Positions 9,601 to 17,732 of a stretch of 64,000 nucleotides of DNA are shown one piece after another. The stretch spans positions 157,414 through 221,413 of the forward strand of contig CAYHCF010000001.1 in assembly GCA_964355075.1 (NCBI GenBank), written 5' to 3'. This DNA comes from B1 sp964355075. Its GTDB lineage: Bacteria; Bacteroidota; Bacteroidia; UKL13-3. The notes beneath the pieces are model-generated. The model saw nothing but the letters and a program-made list of their open reading frames with translations, had not been told where the DNA came from and searched no databases. The translations under genes were made by a program, and so were the position numbers. Within the stretch, counting starts at the first letter, position 1. The number at the start of each line of letters is the position of its first letter.

Positions 9601-11773
9601 TTCGGGAAATGGAGGAGCCCCGCATACCCTGAAAATTAACAATGCTCCTTATGTAACTTTCAAAAATTTAAAAATTCAGACTACCGGAAGTGGTTATGGA
9701 TGGGCAATACAAATTTCGGGTATCTCAAATGCCTGTAAAATTAAAAACTGTGCTATTGATATTTCCGGGGCCGGAACAAGCAATACCACAACCAACTTTA
9801 TGGGAATAACCGTGAGTGGTGCTACTGTTACTACTGCCAATAGAGCAGATAGTTTAGAAATTGATTCAAATACCATTAATTATGGTTATCAGGGGATAAA
9901 TATTTATGCTGCTACCGGCAGCAGTGTAGGGCAGTTTAACAAAATCAGAAACAATATAATTTTAAACTCTCAGCAATATGGTATCTATCTGGTGTATCAG
10001 CAAACACCGGAAGTTTTGAATAATATTATTATGAACCGGGGTTCAAATGCGGGGGTGGGAATTTATTGCCAGAATGTTACAACACCAGCCACCGGAACAT
10101 TGTTTACGAATATCAGTGGCAATAAGTTGTCAAATTATGCCACAGCCGGAATTTATTTAAATACCTGCACAAATGCTTCATCAACTTTAAAAGGCAGAAT
10201 TACGAATAATGCCATTGGTGGATTAGAAAAACTTGCTGCCGGAAATTCCTTATATGCAACCGGATCTACAAACTGGAATATTTGTAATAATTCCATCAAC
10301 CATGATTATGCAACTACAACGGCAGCTACAGCAGCAGCAATACGTTTGGTTGGTGCAGCCACGGCAACATTTGGAATAACGCTTATCAATAATATTATTG
10401 CGGTAAGCGGAACAGGTACGGGTTTGCCTTTATATACCCAGGTTCTTGGAAATATTGATGCGATGGATTATAACCTGTTTTACAGGGCCGATACCACTAA
10501 TGGATTTATGGAATACCTGGGATCAAATATTACTTATTATGCTTTAAGAGGTTATAATAATTTTAATAAAAATTCCTCCATTTACCGTCCGGGCTTTACC
10601 AGTACATCCAACTTAACTCCAAATCCTGCTGATTCGGCAAGCTGGAGTATTAATGGAAGAGGAACCTACCTGGCTTATGCTCCAGTGGATATAAACAGAA
10701 TCGCGCGTCCGGCTTTAAACTGGGATGGTGTTCCTGATATTGGTGCATTTGAATTTACGCCAACCTCAACGCCACCGGTAGCAAAGGCAATACCTGATAC
10801 CAGTTTTGCCTATTCAACCCAGGTTTTTGTGTTTGCCGGGGATACGGTTGCTAAAATCACATGGGCCTCTTTAATTCCGGGTTATATTGGGATAAGACAA
10901 TACTCGGGGGTATTACCTCCATCATTGGATGTGACCAAAAACTATATGTATTTTTATACCAGTTCTACAACCTCACCGCTTGCCGCTATTGATCTTTATT
11001 ACCGGGATAACTGGGTAGGCACGCATTCTTCGGAAACAGGAATCAGGTATGAGCAAATGGACATTGGTGTTGGTTCATGGACGGTTTACCCAACCGTTTC
11101 CACAATCGATACGGTTAAAAACTTTATTTCAATGGGCTTTTTTAATACCCCCTCTTCTATTACTTATTTAAGCGGAACCAATAATAACCCAACCATCCTG
11201 CCCGTAAAATTATTAAATTTAACTGCCACAAAAATCGGGGAGACTGTTTGGGTTAACTGGGCAACAGCTTCAGAAATAAATTGTGACCACTTTGAAGTGG
11301 AAAGGTCAATGGATGGAAAATCCTATACAACGGTCGGTTCTTGTGCAGCCAGAGGAAATAGTACTAATCTGATTAATTATCATTTCACTGATCCATTAAC
11401 AAATATACCATCGCCCGTCAGGGGATTGATTTATTATCGGTTGAAAATAACAGATAAGGATGGCCTCTTTACTTACTCAAAAATAGTTTGGGTAAATTGG
11501 GATGATGCTTTATTAAATGAAAATGTAAAGGTGTTTCCAAATCCCTATAGCAATGAATTATATATTCAGGTAAGCATGACATCAGAAGATAAAAATGCGC
11601 GTCTTACCTTAATCGACATCAAGGGAAAAACACTTTTATGTAAGGAAATTTCATTGGATATAGGAGAACATACAATCAGACTTGACAAGGATATTGAGCT
11701 CATCCCCGGAATTTATTTCTTATCAATTGAAAAGAACGGATCAACCCAGATTGTTAAGCTATTGAAGCAATAG
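6698..11773 (+). CDS. Giant secreted beta-helix protein with T9SS type A sorting domain
   Basis: The product is 1691 residues. A signal peptide (MVRFILLFLFSFSLFFNGYA) is followed by a ~200-residue N-terminal domain. Two copies of a composite unit come next: a CARDB-like beta-sandwich ending in NDTI, then a right-handed beta-helix region rich in NNTI/NNII/ITNN steps (helix parts roughly residues 320-777 and 890-1350). Both helix parts start with an SVGG or NIGG block, share ADSLEIDSNT, and end VGAHE or IGAFE. A domain starting LPVKLLNLTATK and a sorting domain at ~1610-1691 (VFPNPYSNELY ... GIYFLSIEKNG ... IVKLLKQ) follow. The architecture indicates outer-membrane translocation by T9SS and surface anchoring or release. 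Helices of this kind often bind polysaccharide, but no catalytic motif is visible. Function unknown. Confidence 0.9.
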   Translation: MVRFILLFLFSFSLFFNGYAQIPTPFYKNASPSRATGNVGNNMPFGNSSALGIRLQAFYPPGLFGSTVPTGGITMNRLYFFADTTSVDTMIYSNLTIVLGELSSAPGTAFVWNTASRMTTVISGGGNRIIALDTNWFYIDLTTPYVYDPSKYLMVDFTINGQTPFIFSWNTKSGPSSGTMLSATNSAAATPNSLSIGGGMPAIGFDPFKGQNNAGIERVIQPAVCASSQDVVVKVKNSGINVINSVTVNWKANGTTQTPFVLTAPIDTFGSPKNDTILTIGTVSFISGPVDIIAWVSAPNSSTDPDHSNDTIFYKMGASLNGIYSVGGSVFPTISSAVQALMDFGVCGPVTFRVDTQTFFEQVNIVGRVNGASTTNTIVFEGVDQQKSVIAWGPGIVNAKHIIKLQGAAYIIFRNLTVRSLSNTYGWGFHLLDTCKVIGIKKCILDNSAAASSATANNTAGISISGMPTGTCIPGPCATSLSTAARADSLEIDSNTFLYGYEAINITGNATTLLGTAHKIRNNKILYAYQNSINLVSQNNVLITNNTIFPRQTGAANVGIFLSAVGSMNATSRTIVNGNKISGYSTAGISLNNCLGSDSINKGLITNNFIGGMEQLIDANPVYITGCKNWSVSDNSINRDIPNSSVITAAGIRVLGTTSNITILNNIISIGKVGLGIPIHLLLASNVDSMNNNAFFRADTVTNNQLINIAGTAYSFANFKGAGGFNTNSAFVKPSFRNDTSLYLTNVCGLPVGLPLSYVSKDIDGTNRSNPPIVGAHEKILTNNNLAVISLKQPVSPIVPGTTQLKVLVQNLGGNSVVSFTTAYRLNGASPVTQVVTPGTPLGQCDTMTVTFSGLSIGINDSVVQFVVYTYLPNSSPDSDPSNDTIKPRLFTPLGGNYNIGGPNASFANFTEAVSALQASGIKSAVNFNVYPGTYNEQVTLTGPITGASPTNRISFDGFDSTNRVLTYSGNGGAPHTLKINNAPYVTFKNLKIQTTGSGYGWAIQISGISNACKIKNCAIDISGAGTSNTTTNFMGITVSGATVTTANRADSLEIDSNTINYGYQGINIYAATGSSVGQFNKIRNNIILNSQQYGIYLVYQQTPEVLNNIIMNRGSNAGVGIYCQNVTTPATGTLFTNISGNKLSNYATAGIYLNTCTNASSTLKGRITNNAIGGLEKLAAGNSLYATGSTNWNICNNSINHDYATTTAATAAAIRLVGAATATFGITLINNIIAVSGTGTGLPLYTQVLGNIDAMDYNLFYRADTTNGFMEYLGSNITYYALRGYNNFNKNSSIYRPGFTSTSNLTPNPADSASWSINGRGTYLAYAPVDINRIARPALNWDGVPDIGAFEFTPTSTPPVAKAIPDTSFAYSTQVFVFAGDTVAKITWASLIPGYIGIRQYSGVLPPSLDVTKNYMYFYTSSTTSPLAAIDLYYRDNWVGTHSSETGIRYEQMDIGVGSWTVYPTVSTIDTVKNFISMGFFNTPSSITYLSGTNNNPTILPVKLLNLTATKIGETVWVNWATASEINCDHFEVERSMDGKSYTTVGSCAARGNSTNLINYHFTDPLTNIPSPVRGLIYYRLKITDKDGLFTYSKIVWVNWDDALLNENVKVFPNPYSNELYIQVSMTSEDKNARLTLIDIKGKTLLCKEISLDIGEHTIRLDKDIELIPGIYFLSIEKNGSTQIVKLLKQ

Positions 11774-11787
11774 GTAGAAAAGATTTT

Positions 11788-12396
11788 TTAGCCCACTAAT
11801 TCATCCAGCAAATCATACAATTCATCAAAATCCTTCATACCGGTCTTTTCTTCAATTCCTGCCGAAAGGTTAATTGCATAAGGCTTAAAAGTTTCTATGA
11901 TCGTTTTGATGTTTCTTATATTGGCTGATAAATTCCAGATGATTTTGTAAGGCAAAGTAATTTGCTGCAACTGTTTTTGGTGTTCTGTCCAATCCCATTT
12001 ACCAGTCAACTGAAAAGCAAATACAAAAGATTCAAATGTTTTAATTTCAATCCTTGCTGCGTCCAAATCCATTGTATCAAGATCAATTACTTTTATGATG
12101 GGTTTGCCAATTTGTTTCAATTCATCAGGCACTATTTTATTGTTTAAGGCAACTACATCCATATTTAAAAGTGCACTTATTTCAATAATCTCAGACAAAA
12201 ATTGATTCCCAAATTCGGCGACGGAAAGAGGGCCGGAAGTCCAATCCATTATTTCTTTTGCTTTGATTGGCGCAATAAAATCAGGATTGTTTGGATCGAA
12301 ACAGAATCCTATATAATCAATGCCCGCTGCGGCGGCAAAACGGGCATCTGCCAGATTTGGTACAGGACTCAATTTGAGTTTAATGATATAAGACAT
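11788..12396 (-). CDS. Degenerate TrpF-like (phosphoribosylanthranilate isomerase fold) protein
   Basis: The 202-residue protein aligns over its whole length with TrpF TIM barrels. NLADARFAAAAGIDYIGFCF corresponds to the barrel start, PDFIAPIKAKEIM to the SPR-loop helix, and INLSAGIEEKTGMKDF to the final phosphate-binding NSAVE..PGIKD. The catalytic residues are missing. The KxCG motif is replaced by KLSPV, so the general-base Cys is absent. The strand that should end in the general-acid Asp reads FVFAFQLTGKWDW, and the GGL phosphate loop reads NLSANI. No other trp gene is nearby; the upstream neighbour is the DUF2480 gene. Tryptophan synthesis is therefore unlikely. It may bind another phosphorylated ligand or be a regulatory relic. 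The fold assignment is good; the function is unknown. Confidence 0.7.
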   Translation of the reverse strand: MSYIIKLKLSPVPNLADARFAAAAGIDYIGFCFDPNNPDFIAPIKAKEIMDWTSGPLSVAEFGNQFLSEIIEISALLNMDVVALNNKIVPDELKQIGKPIIKVIDLDTMDLDAARIEIKTFESFVFAFQLTGKWDWTEHQKQLQQITLPYKIIWNLSANIRNIKTIIETFKPYAINLSAGIEEKTGMKDFDELYDLLDELVG

Positions 12397-12451
12397 TTAA
12401 TTTTGGGTTATTGCTTTTGTGTAAAGTTGGGAATCCAAAAAAGAATTACCA

Positions 12452-12979
12452 TCAAAGAGCCGGAGAATCTGTTTTTTTCTTGTAAACCGGAACATTGCTG
12501 CATGCCTCTCCATATAAAATACTCTTTGCGTATGGCAATAGTTTTGAAGTAAGTTCTACATAAGCACTCACTGAAACCGGAAATCCACCACAGCCTTTTA
12601 TGATAACCCGAAAATCCTTGTATTGGGAATAATCAATTTTTGACAAGGCCTCATTAAATAAAATGGTTTCCAATTGGTTCAAATCACCAAATATATATCG
12701 TTTGGCGTAAGGCTGAACCGAGACTGCCAACAACATATAAGCCCAGACAGGGATTACGGCATCGGCTGTACAGGTAAAAGCAATATTTTTGTCTTGGTAT
12801 TGAATCCAATCATGGTTTTTTACTTCCTCTCTGAATTCCTTTTCTTTTAAAATTATTTCACGAAATAACCATGGTTTTATGTCAAACAAAACCCGCTCTG
12901 CCTTATCGTGAAAATCTTCGAGATCCAAAGTGATTAAACCACTATTGGATACCTTATTGATAATTAACTCTTCACTCAT
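12452..12979 (-). CDS. DUF2480 family protein
   Basis: The 175-residue cytoplasmic protein matches the DUF2480 family found in Bacteroidota. Characteristic segments are ITLDLEDFHDKAERVLFDIK near residues 16-35, FREEVKNHDW, VIPVWAYMLLAV around residue 75, and VIIKGCGGFPVSVSAYVELT near the C-terminus. No catalytic motif is known for the family, although its conserved Cys, His and Asp positions could suggest ligand or metal binding; that is inference. Its start overlaps the end of the upstream lipoprotein gene by 4 bp (ATGA), so the two are translationally coupled. It is followed by the TrpF-like gene 56 bp downstream. Confidence 0.82.
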   Translation of the reverse strand: MSEELIINKVSNSGLITLDLEDFHDKAERVLFDIKPWLFREIILKEKEFREEVKNHDWIQYQDKNIAFTCTADAVIPVWAYMLLAVSVQPYAKRYIFGDLNQLETILFNEALSKIDYSQYKDFRVIIKGCGGFPVSVSAYVELTSKLLPYAKSILYGEACSNVPVYKKKTDSPAL

Positions 12980-13368
12980 TTGAGATATACATTTCTTTTA
13001 ACAATTCGCTTACCCAAAACCTGTACCAGGCTTGTGTCTGACTTAAACGCTGTATTTGAAATAACATAATAATTACCTTGAAGTAAGTAACCAAAGTCTG
13101 CCTCCGCTGCAGAACTATTGCTCTTTTGGTATAAAAGAAACAGTCTCCGCTTTATGTCATCGTAATTGATATACAGATAAACATCGGTTCCCGGAATTTT
13201 ACTTGCTGAAACATAATCATACGTATAAACAAATAAATGCCCGTTAAACTCGGAACTGTCTATCGTCACTATATTATTTCCTGTATAAATTGGGGCAGGC
13301 GTATCTGATTTGGAACAAGCTGACCATAAAAGAGCAGAAAACAATAATGGTAAGAGGACTTTTTTCAT
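12976..13368 (-). CDS. Small hypothetical lipoprotein
   Basis: The 130-residue protein starts MKKVLLPLLFSALLWSACSK. This is a type II signal peptide with lipobox LWSAC, so Cys18 would be lipidated; the following SKSD has an Asp only at +4. The mature part (VTIDSSEFNGHLFVYTYDYV ... NYYVISNTAFKSDTSLVQVL) is a short beta-rich domain I do not recognise. It lies between pyk (38 bp downstream of the pyk stop) and the DUF2480 gene, which it overlaps by 4 bp. It probably belongs to the same minus-strand transcript as pyk. Export is well supported; function is unknown. Confidence 0.75.
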   Translation of the reverse strand: MKKVLLPLLFSALLWSACSKSDTPAPIYTGNNIVTIDSSEFNGHLFVYTYDYVSASKIPGTDVYLYINYDDIKRRLFLLYQKSNSSAAEADFGYLLQGNYYVISNTAFKSDTSLVQVLGKRIVKRNVYLK

Positions 13369-13406
13369 ATTCTGAATTTTTCTTATTGCAATTTTAACAA
13401 ACCTAT

Positions 13407-14849
13407 CTATTTAATTTCACTTATTTTAACTGCATTGGTACGAGAACGGTCAGTAATAGGCATACTTGCTGTATTTATTACCAAATCTCCGCTTTTAAGG
13501 TAACCCATTTTATGCAGCGATTCATTGATATCCAGTATAGATTGATCGGTACTCTCAAAACCTTTATACAAAAAACCCCTTAAACCCCACACCAAATTCA
13601 TGGTTTTGAGCAATTTTGGATTGGTAGTAAAAATAAAGATATTGGCTTTTGGCCGGAAGGCTGACAAGCGGAATGCCGAATAACCGGAGAAGGTCATTGC
13701 AACCACTGCCGCCACTTTTAGGTGATCTGAGATCCGAACGGCGGTGTACAAAATTTCATCTGATAAAAATGTTGGAAAACTTTCGGTAGGGCGTTTTCCT
13801 TTAAAGTATGGTGCATTTGTTTTTTGCTCTACCTGAAAAATAGTTTTTTGCATGGATCGTACACACAATACCGGAAATGCCCCAACAGAAGTTTCGGCAC
13901 TTAACATAACAGCATCCGCCCCATCCATAACAGCATTAGCAATATCATTCACTTCAGCCCTAGTAGGAACAGGATTGATAATCATGCTTTCCATCATCTG
14001 GGTAGCAATAATTACCGGTTTAGCTTGTTCGATGCACTTTTTTACTATCATTTTTTGAAGAACCGGAACTTCTTCCATTGGCATTTCTACTCCCAAATCG
14101 CCCCGGGCAACCATTATTCCGTCAGAAATCTCAATAATACTGTCAATATTCTCGATGGCTTCCGGTTTTTCAATCTTAGCAATTACCCTTGGTTTCCAAT
14201 CATATTGGTCAATTATTTTTTTAATAAAAACAATATCTTCCTTAGTCCTCACAAAACTCAATGCAACCCATTCCACTTTTTGTTCGATTCCAAATTTCAA
14301 GTCATCCAGATCCTTTTGGGTCATACAAGGAATGGATATTTTAGTATCTGGCAAGTTGAATCCTTTATTATTAATGAGGCTACCTCCAGCTAAAATTTTG
14401 GCTTGAATTAAATTCATATGATTGGTTTTCAGAACTTTTAATTCTATTTTCCCATCATCCAGTAGTATTCTATCTCCCATAGTCACATCACTTGGGAGAT
14501 CTTTAAAATTGATAAAAATTCGCTCAGCCGTACCGATACATTTTTCATTAGTAATTTCGATCAATTCACCTGTAAGTAATTCAATCTTACCATTTTCCAT
14601 TTCCCCAACCCGCAATTTCGGTCCCTGCAAATCGAGGAGCATGCAAATATTAGTGCCCAGTTCCTCATTAATTTTATTTATATTATTGATTACGAGTTGG
14701 TGATCTGCGTAAGTTCCATGCGAAAAATTGAGTCTGCATACATCTACTCCTTCCTTTATGATTGATTTCAAGTTTTCATAACCACAGGTAGCGGGACCAA
14801 TTGTGGCAATAATTTTTGTTCTGTTAAATTTTAGCTCATTCATAGACAT
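13407..14849 (-). CDS. pyk: Pyruvate kinase
   Basis: The enzyme transfers phosphate from phosphoenolpyruvate to ADP in the last step of glycolysis. Over 480 residues it shows NRTKIIATIGPATCGYENL at the start of the (beta/alpha)8 barrel, LLDLQGPKLRVGEM, and the active-site signature VIAKIEKPEAIENIDSIIE. GIMVARGDLGVEMP, ATQMMESMIINPVPTRAE and DGADAVMLSAETSVGAFP follow, and the C-terminal domain is about 120 residues. Two in-frame ATGs (14849 and 14843) are possible starts; the first abuts the stop of the IPExxxVDY gene. The length suits the allosteric bacterial type without an extra PEP-utilizer domain. The order IPExxxVDY-pyk beside acpP-fabF-rnc is a recurring Bacteroidota arrangement. Confidence 0.97.
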   Translation of the reverse strand: MSMNELKFNRTKIIATIGPATCGYENLKSIIKEGVDVCRLNFSHGTYADHQLVINNINKINEELGTNICMLLDLQGPKLRVGEMENGKIELLTGELIEITNEKCIGTAERIFINFKDLPSDVTMGDRILLDDGKIELKVLKTNHMNLIQAKILAGGSLINNKGFNLPDTKISIPCMTQKDLDDLKFGIEQKVEWVALSFVRTKEDIVFIKKIIDQYDWKPRVIAKIEKPEAIENIDSIIEISDGIMVARGDLGVEMPMEEVPVLQKMIVKKCIEQAKPVIIATQMMESMIINPVPTRAEVNDIANAVMDGADAVMLSAETSVGAFPVLCVRSMQKTIFQVEQKTNAPYFKGKRPTESFPTFLSDEILYTAVRISDHLKVAAVVAMTFSGYSAFRLSAFRPKANIFIFTTNPKLLKTMNLVWGLRGFLYKGFESTDQSILDINESLHKMGYLKSGDLVINTASMPITDRSRTNAVKISEIK

Positions 14850-15326
14850 TTAGACCATCCAACTGATTCTTGTTTTTAGTTTTTCATTATCAATTAATGC
14901 TACTAATTGAATATCAGTAACTTTATTAATTTTTTTTATAAATTCCTTTTGTTTAAAGAATTCTATTCCTCCTCTGATTACGAATAAAAAATCAAATTGT
15001 TTCAAATCATTAAACAAACACAGACCAAATTCTTTATTTGCCAGAACAGAGAAATGAAGATGGTTTTCCTCATCCGGGTAAGTAAATTTCGAAAAACTGG
15101 TGGTTGAATTTATATTGTAATCAGGTAATTTTAAATCCTCTACCCTTTCGAGATGTAAATTTGCGATATGATTCAGGAAAAAACAAATTTTACTCCCTTT
15201 TTGGCTTGAAACTATACCAAAAAGAAGGAATTCAATATCTGGTTTTACATCGAGGAGCTGATTTTTCAAGGATACAAAGTAATTAAATTTATCTTTACTT
15301 TCCGAGAAAGCCCAATAAAATATCAT
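14850..15326 (-). CDS. IPExxxVDY family-like protein
   Basis: The 158-residue protein has no signal peptide or membrane segment. Its place, immediately before pyk and divergent from acpP, is where Bacteroidota carry the IPExxxVDY family, and its shape fits. The central segment SKICFFLNHIANLHLERVED is followed by a strand-rich part (HFSVLANKEFGLCLFND, FDFLFVIRGG), and the C-terminus is KINKVTDIQLVALID. The eponymous signature is only loosely recognisable, so the family call leans on gene context. Its TAA stop abuts the pyk ATG, implying translational coupling and a shared transcript. No function is known for the family. Confidence 0.6.
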   Translation of the reverse strand: MIFYWAFSESKDKFNYFVSLKNQLLDVKPDIEFLLFGIVSSQKGSKICFFLNHIANLHLERVEDLKLPDYNINSTTSFSKFTYPDEENHLHFSVLANKEFGLCLFNDLKQFDFLFVIRGGIEFFKQKEFIKKINKVTDIQLVALIDNEKLKTRISWMV

Positions 15327-15373
15327 TACCTACCTGTTTTTATTTATTTAAAATTGAATAAGAAATTCAAAAC

Positions 15374-15405
15374 TTGCTTTTTATTTCCAAAAAGTAGTTT
15401 ATTTG
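15374..15405 (+). promoter_or_regulatory. Candidate promoter of acpP-fabF-rnc (-33 TTG, -7 TTTATTTG)
   Basis: TTG at 15374-15376 and TTTATTTG at 15398-15405 are separated by 21 bp. They match the Bacteroidota -33/-7 pair with one mismatch in the -7 box. Transcription would start near 15411, about 16 bp before the acpP ATG. This is the only candidate in the window with both elements at canonical spacing. Confidence 0.5.
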
Positions 15406-15426
15406 CAGATTATAAACATTAATAAA

Positions 15427-15666
15427 ATGTCAGAGATCAAAGAAAGAGTTAGATCCATTATTATGGACAAGCTAGGAGTTGAAGAAAGTGAAATCAACGA
15501 CGAGGCAAGTTTTACAAACGATTTAGGTGCCGATTCACTGGACACGGTTGAATTGATTATGGAGTTCGAAAAAGAATTCAATATTGCAATTCCTGATGAT
15601 CAGGCGGAGAAAATTGGCACTGTTGGCCAGGCAATTTCTTACATTGAACAACACGTAAAAGGCTAA
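15427..15666 (+). CDS. acpP: Acyl carrier protein
   Basis: The 79-residue acidic carrier holds growing fatty acyl chains on phosphopantetheine. The attachment Ser37 lies in the textbook GADSLDTVEL motif, preceded by SFTNDLG and followed by FEKEFNIAIPDDQAEKI, the usual helix II-III sequence. The open frame extends eight codons further upstream (MQIININK), but MSEIKERV at 15427 is the conserved family start and fits the predicted transcription start. It is 23 bp upstream of fabF and clearly co-transcribed with it, so the carrier and its condensing enzyme are made together. Very high confidence. Confidence 0.98.
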   Translation: MSEIKERVRSIIMDKLGVEESEINDEASFTNDLGADSLDTVELIMEFEKEFNIAIPDDQAEKIGTVGQAISYIEQHVKG

Positions 15667-15689
15667 TTTAAGCATTTAATTTATTACTA

Positions 15690-16940
15690 ATGCTTTCCCG
15701 CAGAGTTGTAGTAACAGGACTTGGTGCCATCACACCAATCGGAAACACGCTACAAGCGTATTGGGATGGATTATCAAATGGGGTAAGTGGCTCAGCGCTT
15801 ACTACCCAATTTGATACTTCCAAATTTAGAACTCGCTTCGCTTGTGAGGTTAAAAATTTCGATCCAACCGATTTTATTGATAAAAAAGAGGCCCGTAGAA
15901 TGGATCGCTTTACCCAGTTTGCAATAGTAAGCACGGATGAAGCAATTAAGGATGCAGGCCTCACAGATTCAGTTAATAAAGACCGTGTTGGAGTTATTTG
16001 GGGTACCGGTATCGGGGGTTTACATACCTTTTTAAATGAAGTCAGGAACTTCGTTTTAGGAGATGGAACACCTCGTTATAGTCCTTTCTTTATCCCCATG
16101 ATGATTGGTGATATCTCTGCAGGTTCAATTTCCATCCGGCATGGCTATCGGGGTCCAAATTTCGTTACCATGGCTGCCTGTGCTTCTTCTTCCAACGCAA
16201 TTGCTGATGCATTTAACTATATCAGGCTTAATAAAGCTGATATCATTGTTACGGGTGGATCGGAAGCTTGTGTAAATGAGGCTGCAGTGGGTGGCTTTAA
16301 TTCAATGAAAGCCTTAAGTGAGCGGAATGACAGTCCGGAAACAGCTTCCAGACCCTTTGACCTTAACCGGGATGGGTTTGTTTTAGGCGAAGGCTCAGGT
16401 GCTCTGATTTTGGAAGAATATGAACATGCAAAGTCACGTGGGGCAAAAATTTATGCCGAAGTAGTGGGTTGCGGTCTTACAGCAGATGCCTATCATGTTA
16501 CAGCTCCTCATCCCGATGGTATTGGCGCCATCAATGTAATGAAATTAGCTTTGGAAGATGCTGGAATGCAACCTGAAGACATTGATTATGTTAATGTTCA
16601 CGGAACTTCCACTCCTTTAGGCGACCCTCAGGAGATAAAAGCGATACTTTCGGTTTTTGGTGATCATGCGTATAAAATGAACATCAGTTCTACTAAATCT
16701 ATGACCGGACATTTGTTGGGTGGTGCGGGAGCAATTGAAGCAATAGCCTGTATTATGGCCATTGTAAAGGGAATAATACCTCCAACCATAAATCATATGA
16801 CCGATGATCCGGCATTTGACCCAAAAATAAACCTGACATTTAATAAAGCCCAATATCGGAAGGTTACTGCCGCAATCAGCAATACTTTTGGCTTTGGTGG
16901 TCATAATGCCTCGGTGATTTTGAAAAAATTTGTTGAATAG
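15690..16940 (+). CDS. fabF: 3-oxoacyl-[acyl-carrier-protein] synthase II
   Basis: FabF condenses malonyl-ACP with acyl-ACP in fatty acid elongation. The 416-residue thiolase-fold protein has the catalytic triad at nearly E. coli numbering: Cys164 in MAACASSSNAI, His304 in NVHGTSTPLGDP and His341 in KSMTGHLLGGAGA. The glycine-rich C-terminal NTFGFGGHNASVILKKF is also intact. VVVTGLGAITPIGN is the usual N-terminus. It lies between acpP (23 bp) and rnc (2 bp), an operon order shared by many Bacteroidota. Nothing is missing or unusual in the sequence. Confidence 0.98.
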   Translation: MLSRRVVVTGLGAITPIGNTLQAYWDGLSNGVSGSALTTQFDTSKFRTRFACEVKNFDPTDFIDKKEARRMDRFTQFAIVSTDEAIKDAGLTDSVNKDRVGVIWGTGIGGLHTFLNEVRNFVLGDGTPRYSPFFIPMMIGDISAGSISIRHGYRGPNFVTMAACASSSNAIADAFNYIRLNKADIIVTGGSEACVNEAAVGGFNSMKALSERNDSPETASRPFDLNRDGFVLGEGSGALILEEYEHAKSRGAKIYAEVVGCGLTADAYHVTAPHPDGIGAINVMKLALEDAGMQPEDIDYVNVHGTSTPLGDPQEIKAILSVFGDHAYKMNISSTKSMTGHLLGGAGAIEAIACIMAIVKGIIPPTINHMTDDPAFDPKINLTFNKAQYRKVTAAISNTFGFGGHNASVILKKFVE

Positions 16941-16942
16941 CT

Positions 16943-17689
16943 TTGCTCAGGAAGCTCTTAACACATATAAAACCTCGTACAACCGAACAACGAGACCTTG
17001 CTCAAAAAATAAAGGCTATTGTTGGTTATTTGCCTAATAATATTATATGTTATGAGCAGGCCTTACGACATCATTCTGTTTCTAAAACAATTCACCACAG
17101 CGGCTCAAAAGATAGCAATGAACGTCTTGAATTTTTAGGTGATTCCATGCTCAATGCAATTGTTGCTGATTACCTTTTTAAAAAATATCCTTTTAAAGAT
17201 GAGGGCTTTTTGACCCAATTGCGTTCAAAAATTGTGAGTCGTGAGAGTTTAAATGAACTGGCCATTAAAATACAATTGAACAAATTAGTTGAATATGACC
17301 GCAGATCCCTTCAAAATATTAATTTACGCAATAGCATATTTGGGAATGCATTAGAGGCCTTTTTAGGTGCGGTTTTTCTAGATGGTGGATTTGATGCTTG
17401 TCAAAAATTTATCTCAACAAAACTATTACGCTATCATATCGATGTAGATAAGCTTCAAATCACTGAAACCAATTTTAAAGGCCGGTTAATTGAATATGGG
17501 CAAAAAAATTCGAAACAAATTGAGTTTGAAGTAGAAGAAACTCAGGATGGGAAAAATAAAATTTATTCCATTAAAGTGTTATTTGATGGCAAAGATATTA
17601 GTCAGGCCACGCATATTAACAAGAAAAAAGCGGAACAAATGGCTGCCCAAAAAGCTTTTGAACAAATGGGAATTATTCCTTCTGAGTGA
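16943..17689 (+). CDS. rnc: Ribonuclease III (TTG start)
   Basis: RNase III cleaves double-stranded RNA in rRNA maturation and mRNA turnover. The 248-residue protein contains the signature NERLEFLGDSMLNAIVADYL near residues 61-80 and the second catalytic Glu in FGNALEAFLGAVFLDGG. A C-terminal dsRNA-binding domain runs from about 172 (FKGRLIEYGQKN) to 245 (KKKAEQMAAQKAFEQMG). The frame opens with TTG two bases after the fabF stop. No in-frame ATG lies before the conserved core, and homologues carry about the same N-terminal length, so TTG with coupling to fabF termination is the best start. Convergent with truA. Confidence 0.95.
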   Translation: MLRKLLTHIKPRTTEQRDLAQKIKAIVGYLPNNIICYEQALRHHSVSKTIHHSGSKDSNERLEFLGDSMLNAIVADYLFKKYPFKDEGFLTQLRSKIVSRESLNELAIKIQLNKLVEYDRRSLQNINLRNSIFGNALEAFLGAVFLDGGFDACQKFISTKLLRYHIDVDKLQITETNFKGRLIEYGQKNSKQIEFEVEETQDGKNKIYSIKVLFDGKDISQATHINKKKAEQMAAQKAFEQMGIIPSE

Positions 17690-17732
17690 AAATCAGTGCA
17701 TAGAAAACAATAGCATCAAATCCTGAAACCGA

